The translations under genes were made by a program, and so were the position numbers. A DNA stretch of 64,000 nucleotides from Sphingobacterium sp. B16(2022) (lineage in GTDB: Bacteria; Bacteroidota; Bacteroidia; Sphingobacteriales; Sphingobacteriaceae), in NCBI RefSeq assembly GCF_012030425.1, contig NZ_JAAUVN010000007.1, positions 62,001 to 126,000 on the forward strand. Direction: 5' to 3'. Each line of letters starts with the position of its first letter. Positions within the stretch are counted from its first letter, which is position 1. The notes below the pieces were generated by a model. It saw only the letters and a list, made by a program, of their open reading frames with translations, did not search any database and was not told the origin of the DNA. This document shows positions 1 through 9,169 of this stretch, in pieces.

Positions 1-879
1 CGTAGCTATGGTAAAATGACTAACCCTGAAGTTTCTGAAGAAGGTGATGTTTTATACGCTACGTTGAAACAAGATAAAGAAGACGGTATTGAGAAAACAA
101 CTTCGGTACGTACTGATATTATCGAAGATGCAAAAATTAAAAAATCTTTAGTAGGTCTTAAACAAGATGATACGGTTAAGATTGATATTAAAAAAGCATT
201 CAATGCTGAAGATATCTCCCGTATTTTAGGAATCACTCCTGAGGAGGTTGAAGCTTTGGACGTTACTAAATTTGAGTTAACGGTAAAAAATATCAACCGT
301 TTAGAAGAGTCTGATTTAAATCAGGAGTTCTTCAATAAATTGTTTGCTGAAGGCGAAGTTACTGAAGAAGCTGAATTCAGAACAAAAGTAAAAGAAGAAG
401 TTGAAAACTTATTCAAACAAAATTCTGACCAACGTTTACGTAATGATATGTATACTTTCGGTATGGAAAAAGTTGATGTAGCTTTTCCAGAAGAGTTTTT
501 GAAAAGATGGTTAAAAGCAACGAACCCAAGTATCTCTGAAGAAGAGTTGAACGAAGGTTTTGCTGATTTCTTGAATAACTTGAAATGGACGATCATTGAG
601 AACCGTGTTGTTACTGAAAATGGTCTTGAAGTTAAATATGATGAAGTAATCAATTTGGCAAAAGAGCGTATTTATGCGCAGATCAAAATGTACAACATCA
701 ATGAGGAGCCAAGTGATGAGCAATTATCGCAATATGCAATTCAAATGTTGCAAGATAGAGAGCAAGGAAACCGTTTGTTCGAAGAAGCAAAAGCACTTAA
801 AGTGTTCGAATTCTTAAAAGAGCAAATTAAAATCAATAAAGAAGAGATCGAATATAGTGCATTCGAAAAATTAGCGTAA
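1..879 (+). CDS. tig: Trigger factor, C-terminal part (5' truncated by window edge)
   Basis: The frame is open through base 1, so this is the 3' end of the gene and the first Met (base 16) is internal. Trigger factor is the ribosome-bound chaperone and prolyl isomerase that receives nascent chains at the exit tunnel. The 292 visible residues begin within or just before the FKBP-like middle region and run into the long charged helical chaperone arm, rich in Glu and Lys. The ribosome-docking N-terminal domain lies outside the window. Bacteroidota trigger factors are divergent, so the call rests on overall pattern (RSYGKMTNPE start of the visible part, helical Glu/Lys-rich C-terminus) rather than a short catalytic motif. 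A strong hairpin terminator begins 22 bases after the stop, so the gene ends its transcription unit here. Confidence 0.85.
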   Translation, partial: RSYGKMTNPEVSEEGDVLYATLKQDKEDGIEKTTSVRTDIIEDAKIKKSLVGLKQDDTVKIDIKKAFNAEDISRILGITPEEVEALDVTKFELTVKNINRLEESDLNQEFFNKLFAEGEVTEEAEFRTKVKEEVENLFKQNSDQRLRNDMYTFGMEKVDVAFPEEFLKRWLKATNPSISEEELNEGFADFLNNLKWTIIENRVVTENGLEVKYDEVINLAKERIYAQIKMYNINEEPSDEQLSQYAIQMLQDREQGNRLFEEAKALKVFEFLKEQIKINKEEIEYSAFEKLA

Positions 880-901
880 GCTATTCAACTTCTAATCATA
901 G

Positions 902-936
902 AAAAAGCCTTTCCATATTTTGGAAAGGCTTTTTTT
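902..936 (+). terminator. Rho-independent terminator after tig
   Basis: A 14-base stem (902-915 with 921-934) closes a 5-base loop and runs into six T residues. An A-run on the left arm means it could also work for leftward transcription. It lies 22 bases after the tig stop codon. Confidence 0.85.
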
Positions 937-1101
937 AGGTGCAATTACTGGTTTCTAAGCTTGATATAATATGAAGTGAGCCTTAGATAAGAAAGTTTTA
1001 GTATGATTACACGAGCTTTTATATGACCTTCATGTTGTTTGCACCAAGATGGTCTATTTGTTTTTAATTGAATAAATTATTAAGCTGTTGAAGGGCTATT
1101 G

Positions 1102-4100
1102 CTATTTCGCTTTTTTCTTTTTTCCAAATGGAAACATCCGCGATAGAAATTCTGAAAAGGAATTGAACTCCTGACGGTATACTAAACCCACGGCACTCAC
1201 ATATTCCTCACCATTAGGATTGATAAGGAAATTCCGTGTATTTAGACGGTTAGACCCTCTTAGAAGTAAACGACCATCTTTACGAAGATAAAACAGGGCT
1301 TCTGCATCCGTAGTTACACGGTCCGAAAATACATTTAAATCCGTCAGCTGGTTGCTCCTGTTATCTGTGATTCCACCCGTCAAGATTAAACGATCATTAA
1401 AAAGTCTCAATGATGCTGAAGCATCATTTAAACTTTTAATATTGATGTCGAAAAAATTGATATTTAGAGATTCTGCAATGATATTATTTAATTGATTGAA
1501 AGCAATTTCAGTTCCGGCAGATAATAAGGTATTGTTGACTTCTTTACCGAAATCAGTCTGCGATCCTGGCGTAAAGCTTCTGCGAACGATTAAACTGAGG
1601 GCTTGCTGATTGATGTTGTTAACATCTGAAAGATAACCTTGAAGTTCATCTTTGACATATGGATCCTGAGGAAAGTTGAGATCAAAATTTATTTCGGGCT
1701 GACTCAATAAACCTTTTAGATTCATATCCGCTTGGGCAAGAATTCGTTGCGGATTGTCTGTTTGTCCTGCCGCATTATAAAGAGGGGACAGGGAAGTTCT
1801 TTGTTGGTAGATCGCAGTCAAATTAATGTTGGCTTCGGCGGGTTTACCAGCCCAGCGAATAGTTCCTCCTTCTTTAAGATCGAAGATCTTATTCAGATAA
1901 TCCTGTGCTTTAAAATTGAATTTACCAGAACTGATGATATAATCGCCGAACATTCCAAAGTCACCTAGAGAGCTGATATTCATTGTGATATTTCCTGTTC
2001 CACGTCCAGATACACCACCTAAAGTAGTATATAAATTCATTTCTGCATTTGGACTTAAAGAAAGATCCATATTCATCGTGATACCATTGAAACTTTTTCT
2101 TTTTATCTGTTCGGAGGTAATTGCGCTATCTGGAGAAACGAAATAGATAAAATCGTTATCACTGATTGTCATCGAACTATTGAAGGGAATGTTAATAACT
2201 GTATTGTCTTCCGACTTAGCTTTGATATCGATATTGATAGCTGAGGTTAGACCTTTGAAGTTGAAATCACCACTGGCATATGCTGTTCCATAATAAAGAT
2301 TGTTGTCCTTAAGCGTAGTGTTGAGCGTTAAAAAATTATTCGCTCTTACCTTAACATCAATAGTCGGATCGGAAAGCTTATTTAGATCGACCATACCATT
2401 GACAAGGGCTTCACTGTTTTTAGGATCAAGAATTTTAAAATTGTTGAGGAAAATACCATTTGATACTATAATGGCTTTATCAGTAAGATGGTAGGGAGTC
2501 CTTAAATAATTGATGATAAATGATGCATCGGTGAAATTAGCATTTCCACTTATTTTTGGCTTGTCGATATTTCCTTTGATATCAAGCTCACCATGGACTC
2601 TTCCTTGGAGATTTGAAACTAATGATTTCAAAAAAGGTTGGAAAAGGATAAGATCAGTATTCTTTAGGGAAGCCTTGAGATTTATTTTATCCTCCTCCTC
2701 TTTGATATTATAGGTGCCGGCAAGTGTAATGCTTTTGTTCCCATCATCGATTTTACTGTCTAAATGGACAATATTGGCATTTTGGTCGTAATTTGCCTTT
2801 AAGCTAAGCTGACCGATTGGAAGTTGATTATAAAGGATCGGATTTGTCTGTAGGTTAGCAATAAAATATGGGGACTTAAAAAGGGAATTGATTTCAAGAT
2901 TACCATTCATTGCGCCTGACATAGTAATGCCAAGTGGCTTTGTAATACCATTTAAAGAACTTAGGTTAAAATCTTTGAATAAGATATTCAATTGGTCGCT
3001 TTCAGCATTAGACAATATCCCATTGAGCAGTACTTTTTGTTCATCATGCTGTAATGTCAAATCTTGCAAGAACCATTTCCCTTTGGAAACTTTAAGTTCT
3101 GAACCCTGGGTAAGTGACCATTGGTTTTTATTAATAATAATAGTTGATGGATCAAAACTGATAAATGCAGGCTTCTGGTGAGCAAAACGAATAACACCAT
3201 TAAGATCAAGGTTATTACTAGCATCTAGTTCGGATAGTTTTATATTGAAACGTAAACTATCATTGGAAAGAATGTTAGCAATATTTACATTTTTAATATA
3301 GGTGCTATCCGTGAGATTTATACGGTCTGCTGAAGCTGATACAGACATGGATTCTGTATTGGAGATCTGATCTACAATAAGGTTAGAAATCTTTATGCCA
3401 CTATATTTGAAAATGGGACTATATAAATTGAATTGTGCAGCGTTTTCCTCGCTTGAAAATTTAGCGTGCATAGTTGCTCCGCTATCGAGGCTGATTTCCT
3501 TTTTAAAGAAGGTCGCGATGGGTTCAAATGATTTGATTTGAAGATCCAGTTCAAAGTTTTGATTATTGTACAGCTCTGTTTCAAAACCAATTGCAGGTGC
3601 ATAGCGCATGGCAAGCATTTTAAAATAAGGAACAATTGTTTTTAGATCAATCTGTCCAATAAGCGACGCAACAACAACATCGGAAGATACCGTCAGTAAT
3701 CGGTTGATTTCATCTCCGGACGCTTGGAATACAACTTCTTTGATATCAAATGTACCTTTTTTTGTACTGAAATTGATGTTGTTTGCTTTCAGATCGCCGA
3801 CAAGATTATTGATGTTTGATCCTTTTAAATTAGTTTCTATCGTTGTGTTGTGAACAATTATACTATCTTGCTGTGAAAGATGAAGTGCATATAAATTGGT
3901 TTCATGAATACCTGCTACTAGATTGTATAGAACGGGGGCATCTGACCAGTCCACATCTGTTTGAAAGTCTATACTTGCATTTGGGTCTTTAATGGAACCA
4001 GATCCTTTAAATTTTTCTTCAGCTATAATTCCCGATATTGGAATCTGTTGATAGGTATAATTTCTGAAATTAAAATTTTCTAAATTACCATTTAGATCTA

Positions 4101-5484
4101 TTGAAAGTGTTTTTGATGAACTTCCTTTACCTTTTAAATTGAAGTTAAACCCTGTTGTTTTTAAAAGGCTATTGTTCAAAAATCTTCCTATATTAAAAGA
4201 TTTCGATTCGTAAAGACCAGAAAATTGTGTTTCATTTTGAAAGTTTAAAGATGACTTGGTGCGAAGCGCTCCTAACTCTGTTTTTAATTCTCCATCAATA
4301 TGAAAATTATTATAAAGCCCATGCAAATCTCCCTGGTACGAAACTGTATTTAATATTTTTACGATTTCTGGAAGTTTAAAATTCTTGTTATTGCTCAGTT
4401 TTGGAAGAATAACCTGCAGGTCAGCGTAGGTTGATTGTAATGATAGGTCTGTTAATTTAAAATCTGTTTGATCAATATCTGGTAAGCCAATTATTTTAAC
4501 GTTGCCTTTTAATTTAGTTGCTTTTTCCGCTTCAATCTGTATATTTTTTGCATCAATATGATTTACGCTACCTTGCGCTGTGGCCTGCTTTATTTTTAAA
4601 TCAAATTTGACCCGGTGCATTGATGAAGAAAAGAAGGCAATATCTTCTGAATTTAAAATAGAATTTTTGATTCTTAGGCTTACATTCACCCGATTGTTAA
4701 AATCAGAAAAGTCATCAAAACTATTAAACTCTAATTTGACAAAGTCTTTTATCGTTGATTTATTCGTGATCAATAAAAGCTTATCCAATTGAATTCTCTT
4801 GTTGCTCACAAATGCTTTTGCAACTAATCCTTTAACCTCCAATCCTTTTTTTTCCCGAAGATTTAATTGCTTAATGTCAACTTGTATGGATTTGTCCGTA
4901 AGTTTTATATTTCGAAAGTCGGCATTTAATTGTTTAATGTCTAGGTCGCCAAAATCCACAACTTTCGCATAATGTTTCTTGGTATGATCAAGATAGCGAA
5001 ACTGATTATTTATTAATTTCAGTTGTTTTAAATCGAAATTTAAATTTTTACTGACTTTCTTTTCCTTTTTCTTTGGTGGAGTAAAGTACTGCAATAAAAA
5101 CTGAATGTTTGAGCTGTCTTTATAAGCCTGATAATAAGCTGTGGTATTTTCTAGTGTAAGTTTATTGATAACAATTTTTTTGTCATCCCAGTATTGATTT
5201 AGATCTACCGATGCATTTAGCTTTTCAGCTATCAAAATCGTATCACCATTTGGACTGTATAATTCAAACCCTTCTAGAACCAAAGAACGAAAGGGTTTAA
5301 AATATATTTTTTTTAGAGCGATTTTTGTATTTAATTCTTTGGAGAGGTAAGAAACTGCTCGCTTGGCAATAAAATTCTGAACGGGCTCTAATTGTAACGA
5401 TAGTAGCAATACTCCTAGCAAAACGAGTATGCTAGCCAGTGTAATCAGTGCTATTTTAATTATTTTTTTGATACTTTTGTACAA
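1102..5484 (-). CDS. tamB: TamB-like translocation and assembly module protein (AsmA/DUF490 family)
   Basis: This 1460-residue inner-membrane-anchored protein belongs to the TamB/AsmA-like repeating beta-groove family, which spans the periplasm and is linked to outer-membrane assembly and lipid transport. One N-terminal membrane segment (about residues 9-30) is followed by an AsmA-like start (EPVQNFIAKRAVSYLS), then long repeated beta-strands, and a C-terminal DUF490/TamB domain (about 1000-1440) ending KKKKAK. The start is TTG at 5484: the codon before it is an in-frame TAA, and no ATG occurs before the conserved N-terminus. The gene diverges from tsaD across only 20 bases. A BamA-like TamA partner is not in the window. 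Lipid transport in this organism is inference; family membership is firm. Confidence 0.85.
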   Translation of the reverse strand: MYKSIKKIIKIALITLASILVLLGVLLLSLQLEPVQNFIAKRAVSYLSKELNTKIALKKIYFKPFRSLVLEGFELYSPNGDTILIAEKLNASVDLNQYWDDKKIVINKLTLENTTAYYQAYKDSSNIQFLLQYFTPPKKKEKKVSKNLNFDLKQLKLINNQFRYLDHTKKHYAKVVDFGDLDIKQLNADFRNIKLTDKSIQVDIKQLNLREKKGLEVKGLVAKAFVSNKRIQLDKLLLITNKSTIKDFVKLEFNSFDDFSDFNNRVNVSLRIKNSILNSEDIAFFSSSMHRVKFDLKIKQATAQGSVNHIDAKNIQIEAEKATKLKGNVKIIGLPDIDQTDFKLTDLSLQSTYADLQVILPKLSNNKNFKLPEIVKILNTVSYQGDLHGLYNNFHIDGELKTELGALRTKSSLNFQNETQFSGLYESKSFNIGRFLNNSLLKTTGFNFNLKGKGSSSKTLSIDLNGNLENFNFRNYTYQQIPISGIIAEEKFKGSGSIKDPNASIDFQTDVDWSDAPVLYNLVAGIHETNLYALHLSQQDSIIVHNTTIETNLKGSNINNLVGDLKANNINFSTKKGTFDIKEVVFQASGDEINRLLTVSSDVVVASLIGQIDLKTIVPYFKMLAMRYAPAIGFETELYNNQNFELDLQIKSFEPIATFFKKEISLDSGATMHAKFSSEENAAQFNLYSPIFKYSGIKISNLIVDQISNTESMSVSASADRINLTDSTYIKNVNIANILSNDSLRFNIKLSELDASNNLDLNGVIRFAHQKPAFISFDPSTIIINKNQWSLTQGSELKVSKGKWFLQDLTLQHDEQKVLLNGILSNAESDQLNILFKDFNLSSLNGITKPLGITMSGAMNGNLEINSLFKSPYFIANLQTNPILYNQLPIGQLSLKANYDQNANIVHLDSKIDDGNKSITLAGTYNIKEEEDKINLKASLKNTDLILFQPFLKSLVSNLQGRVHGELDIKGNIDKPKISGNANFTDASFIINYLRTPYHLTDKAIIVSNGIFLNNFKILDPKNSEALVNGMVDLNKLSDPTIDVKVRANNFLTLNTTLKDNNLYYGTAYASGDFNFKGLTSAINIDIKAKSEDNTVINIPFNSSMTISDNDFIYFVSPDSAITSEQIKRKSFNGITMNMDLSLSPNAEMNLYTTLGGVSGRGTGNITMNISSLGDFGMFGDYIISSGKFNFKAQDYLNKIFDLKEGGTIRWAGKPAEANINLTAIYQQRTSLSPLYNAAGQTDNPQRILAQADMNLKGLLSQPEINFDLNFPQDPYVKDELQGYLSDVNNINQQALSLIVRRSFTPGSQTDFGKEVNNTLLSAGTEIAFNQLNNIIAESLNINFFDINIKSLNDASASLRLFNDRLILTGGITDNRSNQLTDLNVFSDRVTTDAEALFYLRKDGRLLLRGSNRLNTRNFLINPNGEEYVSAVGLVYRQEFNSFSEFLSRMFPFGKKKKAK
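5472..5479 (+). promoter_or_regulatory. Candidate -7 element for tsaD
   Basis: TACTTTTG matches the Bacteroidota TAnnTTTG element. It lies inside the first codons of tamB and would give a leader of roughly 20 bases for tsaD. No convincing TTG sits at the expected -33 position. Confidence 0.4.
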
Positions 5485-5497
5485 TTATTAATTACCC

Positions 5498-5505
5498 CAA
5501 AGCTA
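5498..5505 (-). promoter_or_regulatory. Candidate -7 element for tamB
   Basis: On the minus strand this reads TAGCTTTG, an exact TAnnTTTG. It overlaps the first base of the tsaD start codon. Transcription would begin only a few bases before the TTG start of tamB, giving a nearly leaderless message. No -33 TTG is visible. Confidence 0.35.
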
Positions 5506-6506
5506 TGGCTGTTATTTTAGGTATTGAATCATCTTGCGATGAAACATCTGCTTCAATTTGTATCGACGGTGAAATATTTTCTAATGTTATTGCTACTCAG
5601 GCGATTCATGCTAAGTATGGGGGTGTTGTACCCGAACTAGCATCGCGTGCGCATCAACAAAATATTATTCCTACAGTAGAAGAAGCCATTCGCATTGCAA
5701 AAATACATAAAAATCAAATAGATGCAGTAGCTTTTACACGTGGTCCGGGATTATTAGGCGCATTGTTGGTTGGAACTTCATTTGCAAAGTCTTTTGCTCT
5801 TGCTCGTAATATCCCCTTGATAGATGTCAATCACATGCAGGCTCATATATTAGCGCATTTTATTGAAGATCCTAAACCTACTTTCCCGTTTTTATGTCTT
5901 ACTGTATCTGGGGGACATACACAAATTGTGTTGGTGAAAGATTATTTCGAAATGGAAATTTTAGGGCAGACATTAGATGATGCCGCCGGCGAGGCGTTTG
6001 ACAAAACAGCAAAAATTCTGAATTTACCATACCCGGGCGGGCCGTTAATCGATAAACATGCACAAAATGGTAACCCAGATGCCTATAAACTTCCTGAACC
6101 GCAAATACAAGGTTTAGATTTTAGTTTTTCGGGTTTGAAGACGGCCATTCTTTATATGGTGCAAAAGGAGGAAAAAGCTGATCCCGATTTTTTGAAAAAT
6201 CATATGGATGATGTTTGCGCTTCAGTTCAATCGCGTATCGTATCGATATTGCTCAATAAACTTAAAAAGGCAGCCAAAGAAACTGGAGTAAAAGATATTG
6301 CAATTGCTGGTGGAGTTTCGGCAAATTCAGGTTTAAGAAGAGAATTGCTAGCAATGGGAGAACGGAATAAATGGAATGTATTTATTCCGAAGTTTGAGTA
6401 CTGTACTGATAATGCGGCTATGATTGCAATAGCGGGATATCAAAAATATTTAATTAAAGATTTTGTCGGACAGGATGTCGGTCCACTGGCACGTATGCCT
6501 ATGTAG
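5505..6506 (+). CDS. tsaD: tRNA N6-adenosine threonylcarbamoyltransferase TsaD
   Basis: TsaD transfers the threonylcarbamoyl group from threonylcarbamoyl-AMP to A37 of ANN-decoding tRNAs, working with TsaB and TsaE. The 333-residue protein has normal family length. The Kae1/ASKHA fold is shown by the N-terminal GIESSCDETS loop, the metal-binding HMQAH motif at residues 110-114, the SGGHTQ phosphate loop, and the C-terminal GGVSANSGLR and CTDNAAM motifs. Its partner tsaB is also in this window, at 33.7 kb, and MtaB, which thiomethylates t6A, is at 56.6 kb. The gene is monocistronic by context: it diverges from tamB and has its own terminator. Confidence 0.97.
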   Translation: MAVILGIESSCDETSASICIDGEIFSNVIATQAIHAKYGGVVPELASRAHQQNIIPTVEEAIRIAKIHKNQIDAVAFTRGPGLLGALLVGTSFAKSFALARNIPLIDVNHMQAHILAHFIEDPKPTFPFLCLTVSGGHTQIVLVKDYFEMEILGQTLDDAAGEAFDKTAKILNLPYPGGPLIDKHAQNGNPDAYKLPEPQIQGLDFSFSGLKTAILYMVQKEEKADPDFLKNHMDDVCASVQSRIVSILLNKLKKAAKETGVKDIAIAGGVSANSGLRRELLAMGERNKWNVFIPKFEYCTDNAAMIAIAGYQKYLIKDFVGQDVGPLARMPM

Positions 6507-6523
6507 TACATGGATCCCGATCA

Positions 6524-6560
6524 TAAAAAAAAGACTAGTTGTTTAACTAGTCTTTTTTTG
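6524..6560 (+). terminator. Bidirectional terminator between tsaD and a convergent lipoprotein gene
   Basis: An eight-A run, a stem based on GACTAGT/ACTAGTC with a six-base loop, and a seven-T run form a symmetrical terminator. It lies between the tsaD stop (6506) and the stop of the convergent gene (6564), so it can serve both. Confidence 0.85.
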
Positions 6561-6563
6561 TTT

Positions 6564-7412
6564 CTACAATGGGGCACTATAACCGTATGCTTCAGCAATG
6601 TTTTTAAAAACTCCATCTACTGATTTGTAAAAATTGAGATTATAACCCTCTGCTCCCCAAAATGCGGTTGCTATTTTGATGGATTTATCGGATTGAAAAA
6701 TAGATAATACTTGTAGATTTTCAAAATCAAATACGCCGCCGTCATCTACTCGCCAAGTACTCATTTCATCATATTTTGCAGGAAAATCTAACGTGATCAG
6801 CTGATCATCATGCAGATAAGATAGTACAGCAAGTGCTGAATCATTTTTAACCTCAAATAATGTTATATTAATCTGAGCTTTATTATTAAGTTCTGCTACT
6901 ATTGAACTTTGGGAGATCTTTCGATTATACTGCTTCGCTATTTTTAACTTTATCTGTTCATCTGTCGCTTTGTCCATCTTCTTGAATGGTAGAATTTGAT
7001 TTTGATCAATGAATTTTTGATTCACTATTAAAGCAAAATCACCCTCTTTTATTTGCTCCTTTATACTGAAAAAAGTACCACCATTATTCGAGAAATTGTT
7101 GCTTGTTTGTCGACCATTAGAGGATTCACTTTCAGATTTAGTACCTGAAAAATCAATAGAAGTGATTTTGTTTTCAATAATAGCATGTGTTGCCACCTCA
7201 GGTTTAATTTTTTCGTCTTCAACAGCCAAACTAACTAAAGAATCTTTTTTTTCATTTAAAAAAGCAAAACCTACAAAGGCTTCAGCCTTGTCTGTTTTGA
7301 GATTGCTTTCTTTTTTTTCTTGCTTGATTTGTTTTGGTTTTTCGTTCATGCAACTTATTAATAATGAAGAAGCTATGATGGCCGATAAGAATGTTGTAAA
7401 GTTTTTAACCAT
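6564..7412 (-). CDS. Hypothetical lipoprotein, 282 aa
   Basis: I do not recognise a characterised family. The N-terminus is a lipoprotein signal: a hydrophobic run followed by the lipobox LISC, with Cys21 as the lipidation site, then a Lys/Glu-rich linker of about 25 residues. The mature part is mixed alpha/beta without repeats. It has a low-complexity Ser/Asn patch around residues 94-112 (ESESSNGRQTSNNFSNNGG). It sits convergent to tsaD and divergent from tonB, so it is probably a single-gene unit. The likely location is the periplasmic face of the inner or outer membrane. Function is unknown. Confidence 0.7.
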   Translation of the reverse strand: MVKNFTTFLSAIIASSLLISCMNEKPKQIKQEKKESNLKTDKAEAFVGFAFLNEKKDSLVSLAVEDEKIKPEVATHAIIENKITSIDFSGTKSESESSNGRQTSNNFSNNGGTFFSIKEQIKEGDFALIVNQKFIDQNQILPFKKMDKATDEQIKLKIAKQYNRKISQSSIVAELNNKAQINITLFEVKNDSALAVLSYLHDDQLITLDFPAKYDEMSTWRVDDGGVFDFENLQVLSIFQSDKSIKIATAFWGAEGYNLNFYKSVDGVFKNIAEAYGYSAPL

Positions 7413-7544
7413 TTTCTATTTTATGGATTGATTTGTTCTCTATGGTTTAAAAATACGGGAAATTTTATAAATGAAAAATTTTCTTTTATGGAATTTTAAT
7501 TACTGTGCATCATATGTTAAAATGTAAACTTAATTTTTAAAGCT

Positions 7545-8441
7545 ATGCTAAACTCCAAATTGAATATTTACAAATCGGAATGGTTAGAGGTCGTTTTTGC
7601 AGGACGTAACCAATCTTATGGCGCTTTTGAATTGCGTAATTTATCGAATAAGGCAACGAACTGGTCGGTCGTAATTGTTTTAAGTGCAGTTGCTTTAATC
7701 GTGCTAAGTAGTAGCATATACAAAACATATTTCAAATCAGAAGCGCCAATTATAAATGAACGAATAACAGTTGTCGATTTACCTCCCCAGGTTGAACAGA
7801 AGGAAAAAGAGGAGGAAGACAAAATTGTAGAACCTATTCCTATTGAAAAAGAAGCACCACAACAGGTTGCTATAGATTTACCAAAGGAGGAAGTAATTCG
7901 TTTCGTTGAACCTAAAGTTGCTCCTCAAAGTATGGTAAAAGAAGATGTGGTGACGCAAGATGAACTAAACAAAACCAATAAATTGGCGGGACGCTTGAGT
8001 TTGAAGGCAAATCCTAATGGAACATCTATTGCAAGAGGTGAGTTTGGTACAGTAAAACGGGATGGTGGAATAACCGGCACTAACAAAGATGGTGCATTAC
8101 ATGGAGATCCAGATGCTATTGTTGGGTTTGAGCATATAGAAATTCAGCCAAGACCGCAGGGTGGGATGGAAGCTTTTATGAAATGGGTAGGCGAAAATTA
8201 TCAGTATCCTGAAGCCGCTTTACAACAAGGTGTTAGTGGAATTGTTGAGGTTTCATTTGTAATAGAGAAAGACGGTACACTAACAGATATCCATGTAAAG
8301 CGTGATGTTTCCCATGGAACAGGGAAAGCTGCTGTTGAATTGCTTGTCAAAGCAAAAAAATGGAAACCAGGAGTTCAAAACGGTCGTCCGGTTCGGGTAG
8401 CCTATACATTGCCTATTCGGTTAAATACAGTCTCTCAATAA
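7545..8441 (+). CDS. tonB: Energy transducer TonB
   Basis: TonB couples the inner-membrane proton motive force (through ExbB/ExbD) to TonB-dependent outer-membrane transporters. The 298-residue protein has a cytoplasmic head of about 35 residues, one membrane segment (about 38-60), a Pro/Glu/Lys-rich periplasmic spacer (about 75-130), and a C-terminal TonB domain (about 205-296). That domain is recognisable by the YPEAALQQGVSG strand-turn, VEVSFVIEKDG and the closing YTLPIRL. The start shown (MLNSKLNIYKSEW) matches the usual Bacteroidota TonB head, which includes an NQSYGAFELR segment. No exbBD genes are adjacent, and Bacteroidota usually carry several tonB copies, so the cognate transporter cannot be named. 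Confidence 0.92.
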   Translation: MLNSKLNIYKSEWLEVVFAGRNQSYGAFELRNLSNKATNWSVVIVLSAVALIVLSSSIYKTYFKSEAPIINERITVVDLPPQVEQKEKEEEDKIVEPIPIEKEAPQQVAIDLPKEEVIRFVEPKVAPQSMVKEDVVTQDELNKTNKLAGRLSLKANPNGTSIARGEFGTVKRDGGITGTNKDGALHGDPDAIVGFEHIEIQPRPQGGMEAFMKWVGENYQYPEAALQQGVSGIVEVSFVIEKDGTLTDIHVKRDVSHGTGKAAVELLVKAKKWKPGVQNGRPVRVAYTLPIRLNTVSQ

Positions 8442-8588
8442 ATATATTACTATTAGGGTTTAACTTTATTTAACAGTGGACGATTTAAACTTTAGGTAGT
8501 TTTCAACATCTTATTAACAAATGTCTGTAAACTCATCAATTAAAAATGGAGTAGACAAAGTTGTTAATAGTATTAAATAGAAAATATC

Positions 8589-9098
8589 ATGAAAAAGTTA
8601 ATGTTAAGTTTGTTGCTATCTGGAGCAATGTTTGCGGGTTTTGCACAAGAAAAAGCTAATATTAAAGAAAACGCAAACCATGATGGTCACCGTTCTGGAA
8701 AACGAGAATTTAAGTTAGATAAAAAATCAGCAGAAGAAATTGCGCAATTGCGTACGGATCGTATAGATCAGAAATTAAAATTTACGGATAAGCAGCGTAA
8801 GGAAATCTATTCATTGCAATTGGATCAAGCGAAAAAGGATAAAAAGAACTTTGCGGATCGTAAAGCTGCTATGGAACAGATGAAGAAGGATCGCATGGCT
8901 CAACGTGAAAAGTTGATGAAAAATCTAAATCCTGATCAACAAAAACTGTATAAAGAGTCATTTGCTGAAAATCATAAACAGCACCGCATGCGTAAATCTG
9001 AAGATCGTCCAATGCGTCGTGATCGTTTGGACAGAAATAATAAAGGTGAAAAAAATAGTATAGAGGTTAAAAAAGATATAACCGAAAAAAATAGTTAG
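8589..9098 (+). CDS. Small secreted Spy/CpxP-like (DUF4890-type) protein
   Basis: This 169-residue protein has a clean Sec signal (MKKLMLSLLLSGAMFAGFAQ) followed by a highly charged, mostly helical mature region rich in Lys, Arg, Asp, Gln and Met. The LRTDRIDQKLKFTDKQRKEIYSLQ segment and the LNPDQQKLYKE segment resemble the repeated LTxxQ-type helices of the Spy/CpxP superfamily, which are periplasmic chaperones and metal/envelope-stress sensors. Bacteroidota carry many such proteins annotated DUF4890. It follows tonB by 147 bases and ends at its own terminator. The chaperone role is inference from this resemblance. Confidence 0.7.
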   Translation: MKKLMLSLLLSGAMFAGFAQEKANIKENANHDGHRSGKREFKLDKKSAEEIAQLRTDRIDQKLKFTDKQRKEIYSLQLDQAKKDKKNFADRKAAMEQMKKDRMAQREKLMKNLNPDQQKLYKESFAENHKQHRMRKSEDRPMRRDRLDRNNKGEKNSIEVKKDITEKNS

Positions 9099-9134
9099 TC
9101 TGTTTTAATGGTTTGGTTTTAATTGGTTTTTGGT

Positions 9135-9169
9135 AAAAAAGGTCCGTTCGTAAGAGCGGACCTTTTTTT
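9135..9169 (+). terminator. Bidirectional terminator with GTAA tetraloop
   Basis: The stem 9141-9149 with 9154-9162 (GGTCCGTTC against GAGCGGACC, one G-T wobble) closes a GTAA tetraloop. It is flanked by A6 and T7. It ends the Spy-like gene and overlaps the stop codon region of the convergent acyltransferase (stop at 9168). Confidence 0.88.

Noticed and set aside
938-1045. Seven-base inverted repeat GGTGCAA...TTGCACC about 95 bases apart in the tig-tamB gap, as an sRNA
   Set aside because: The arms are short and far apart, and no promoter or separate terminator supports a transcript.
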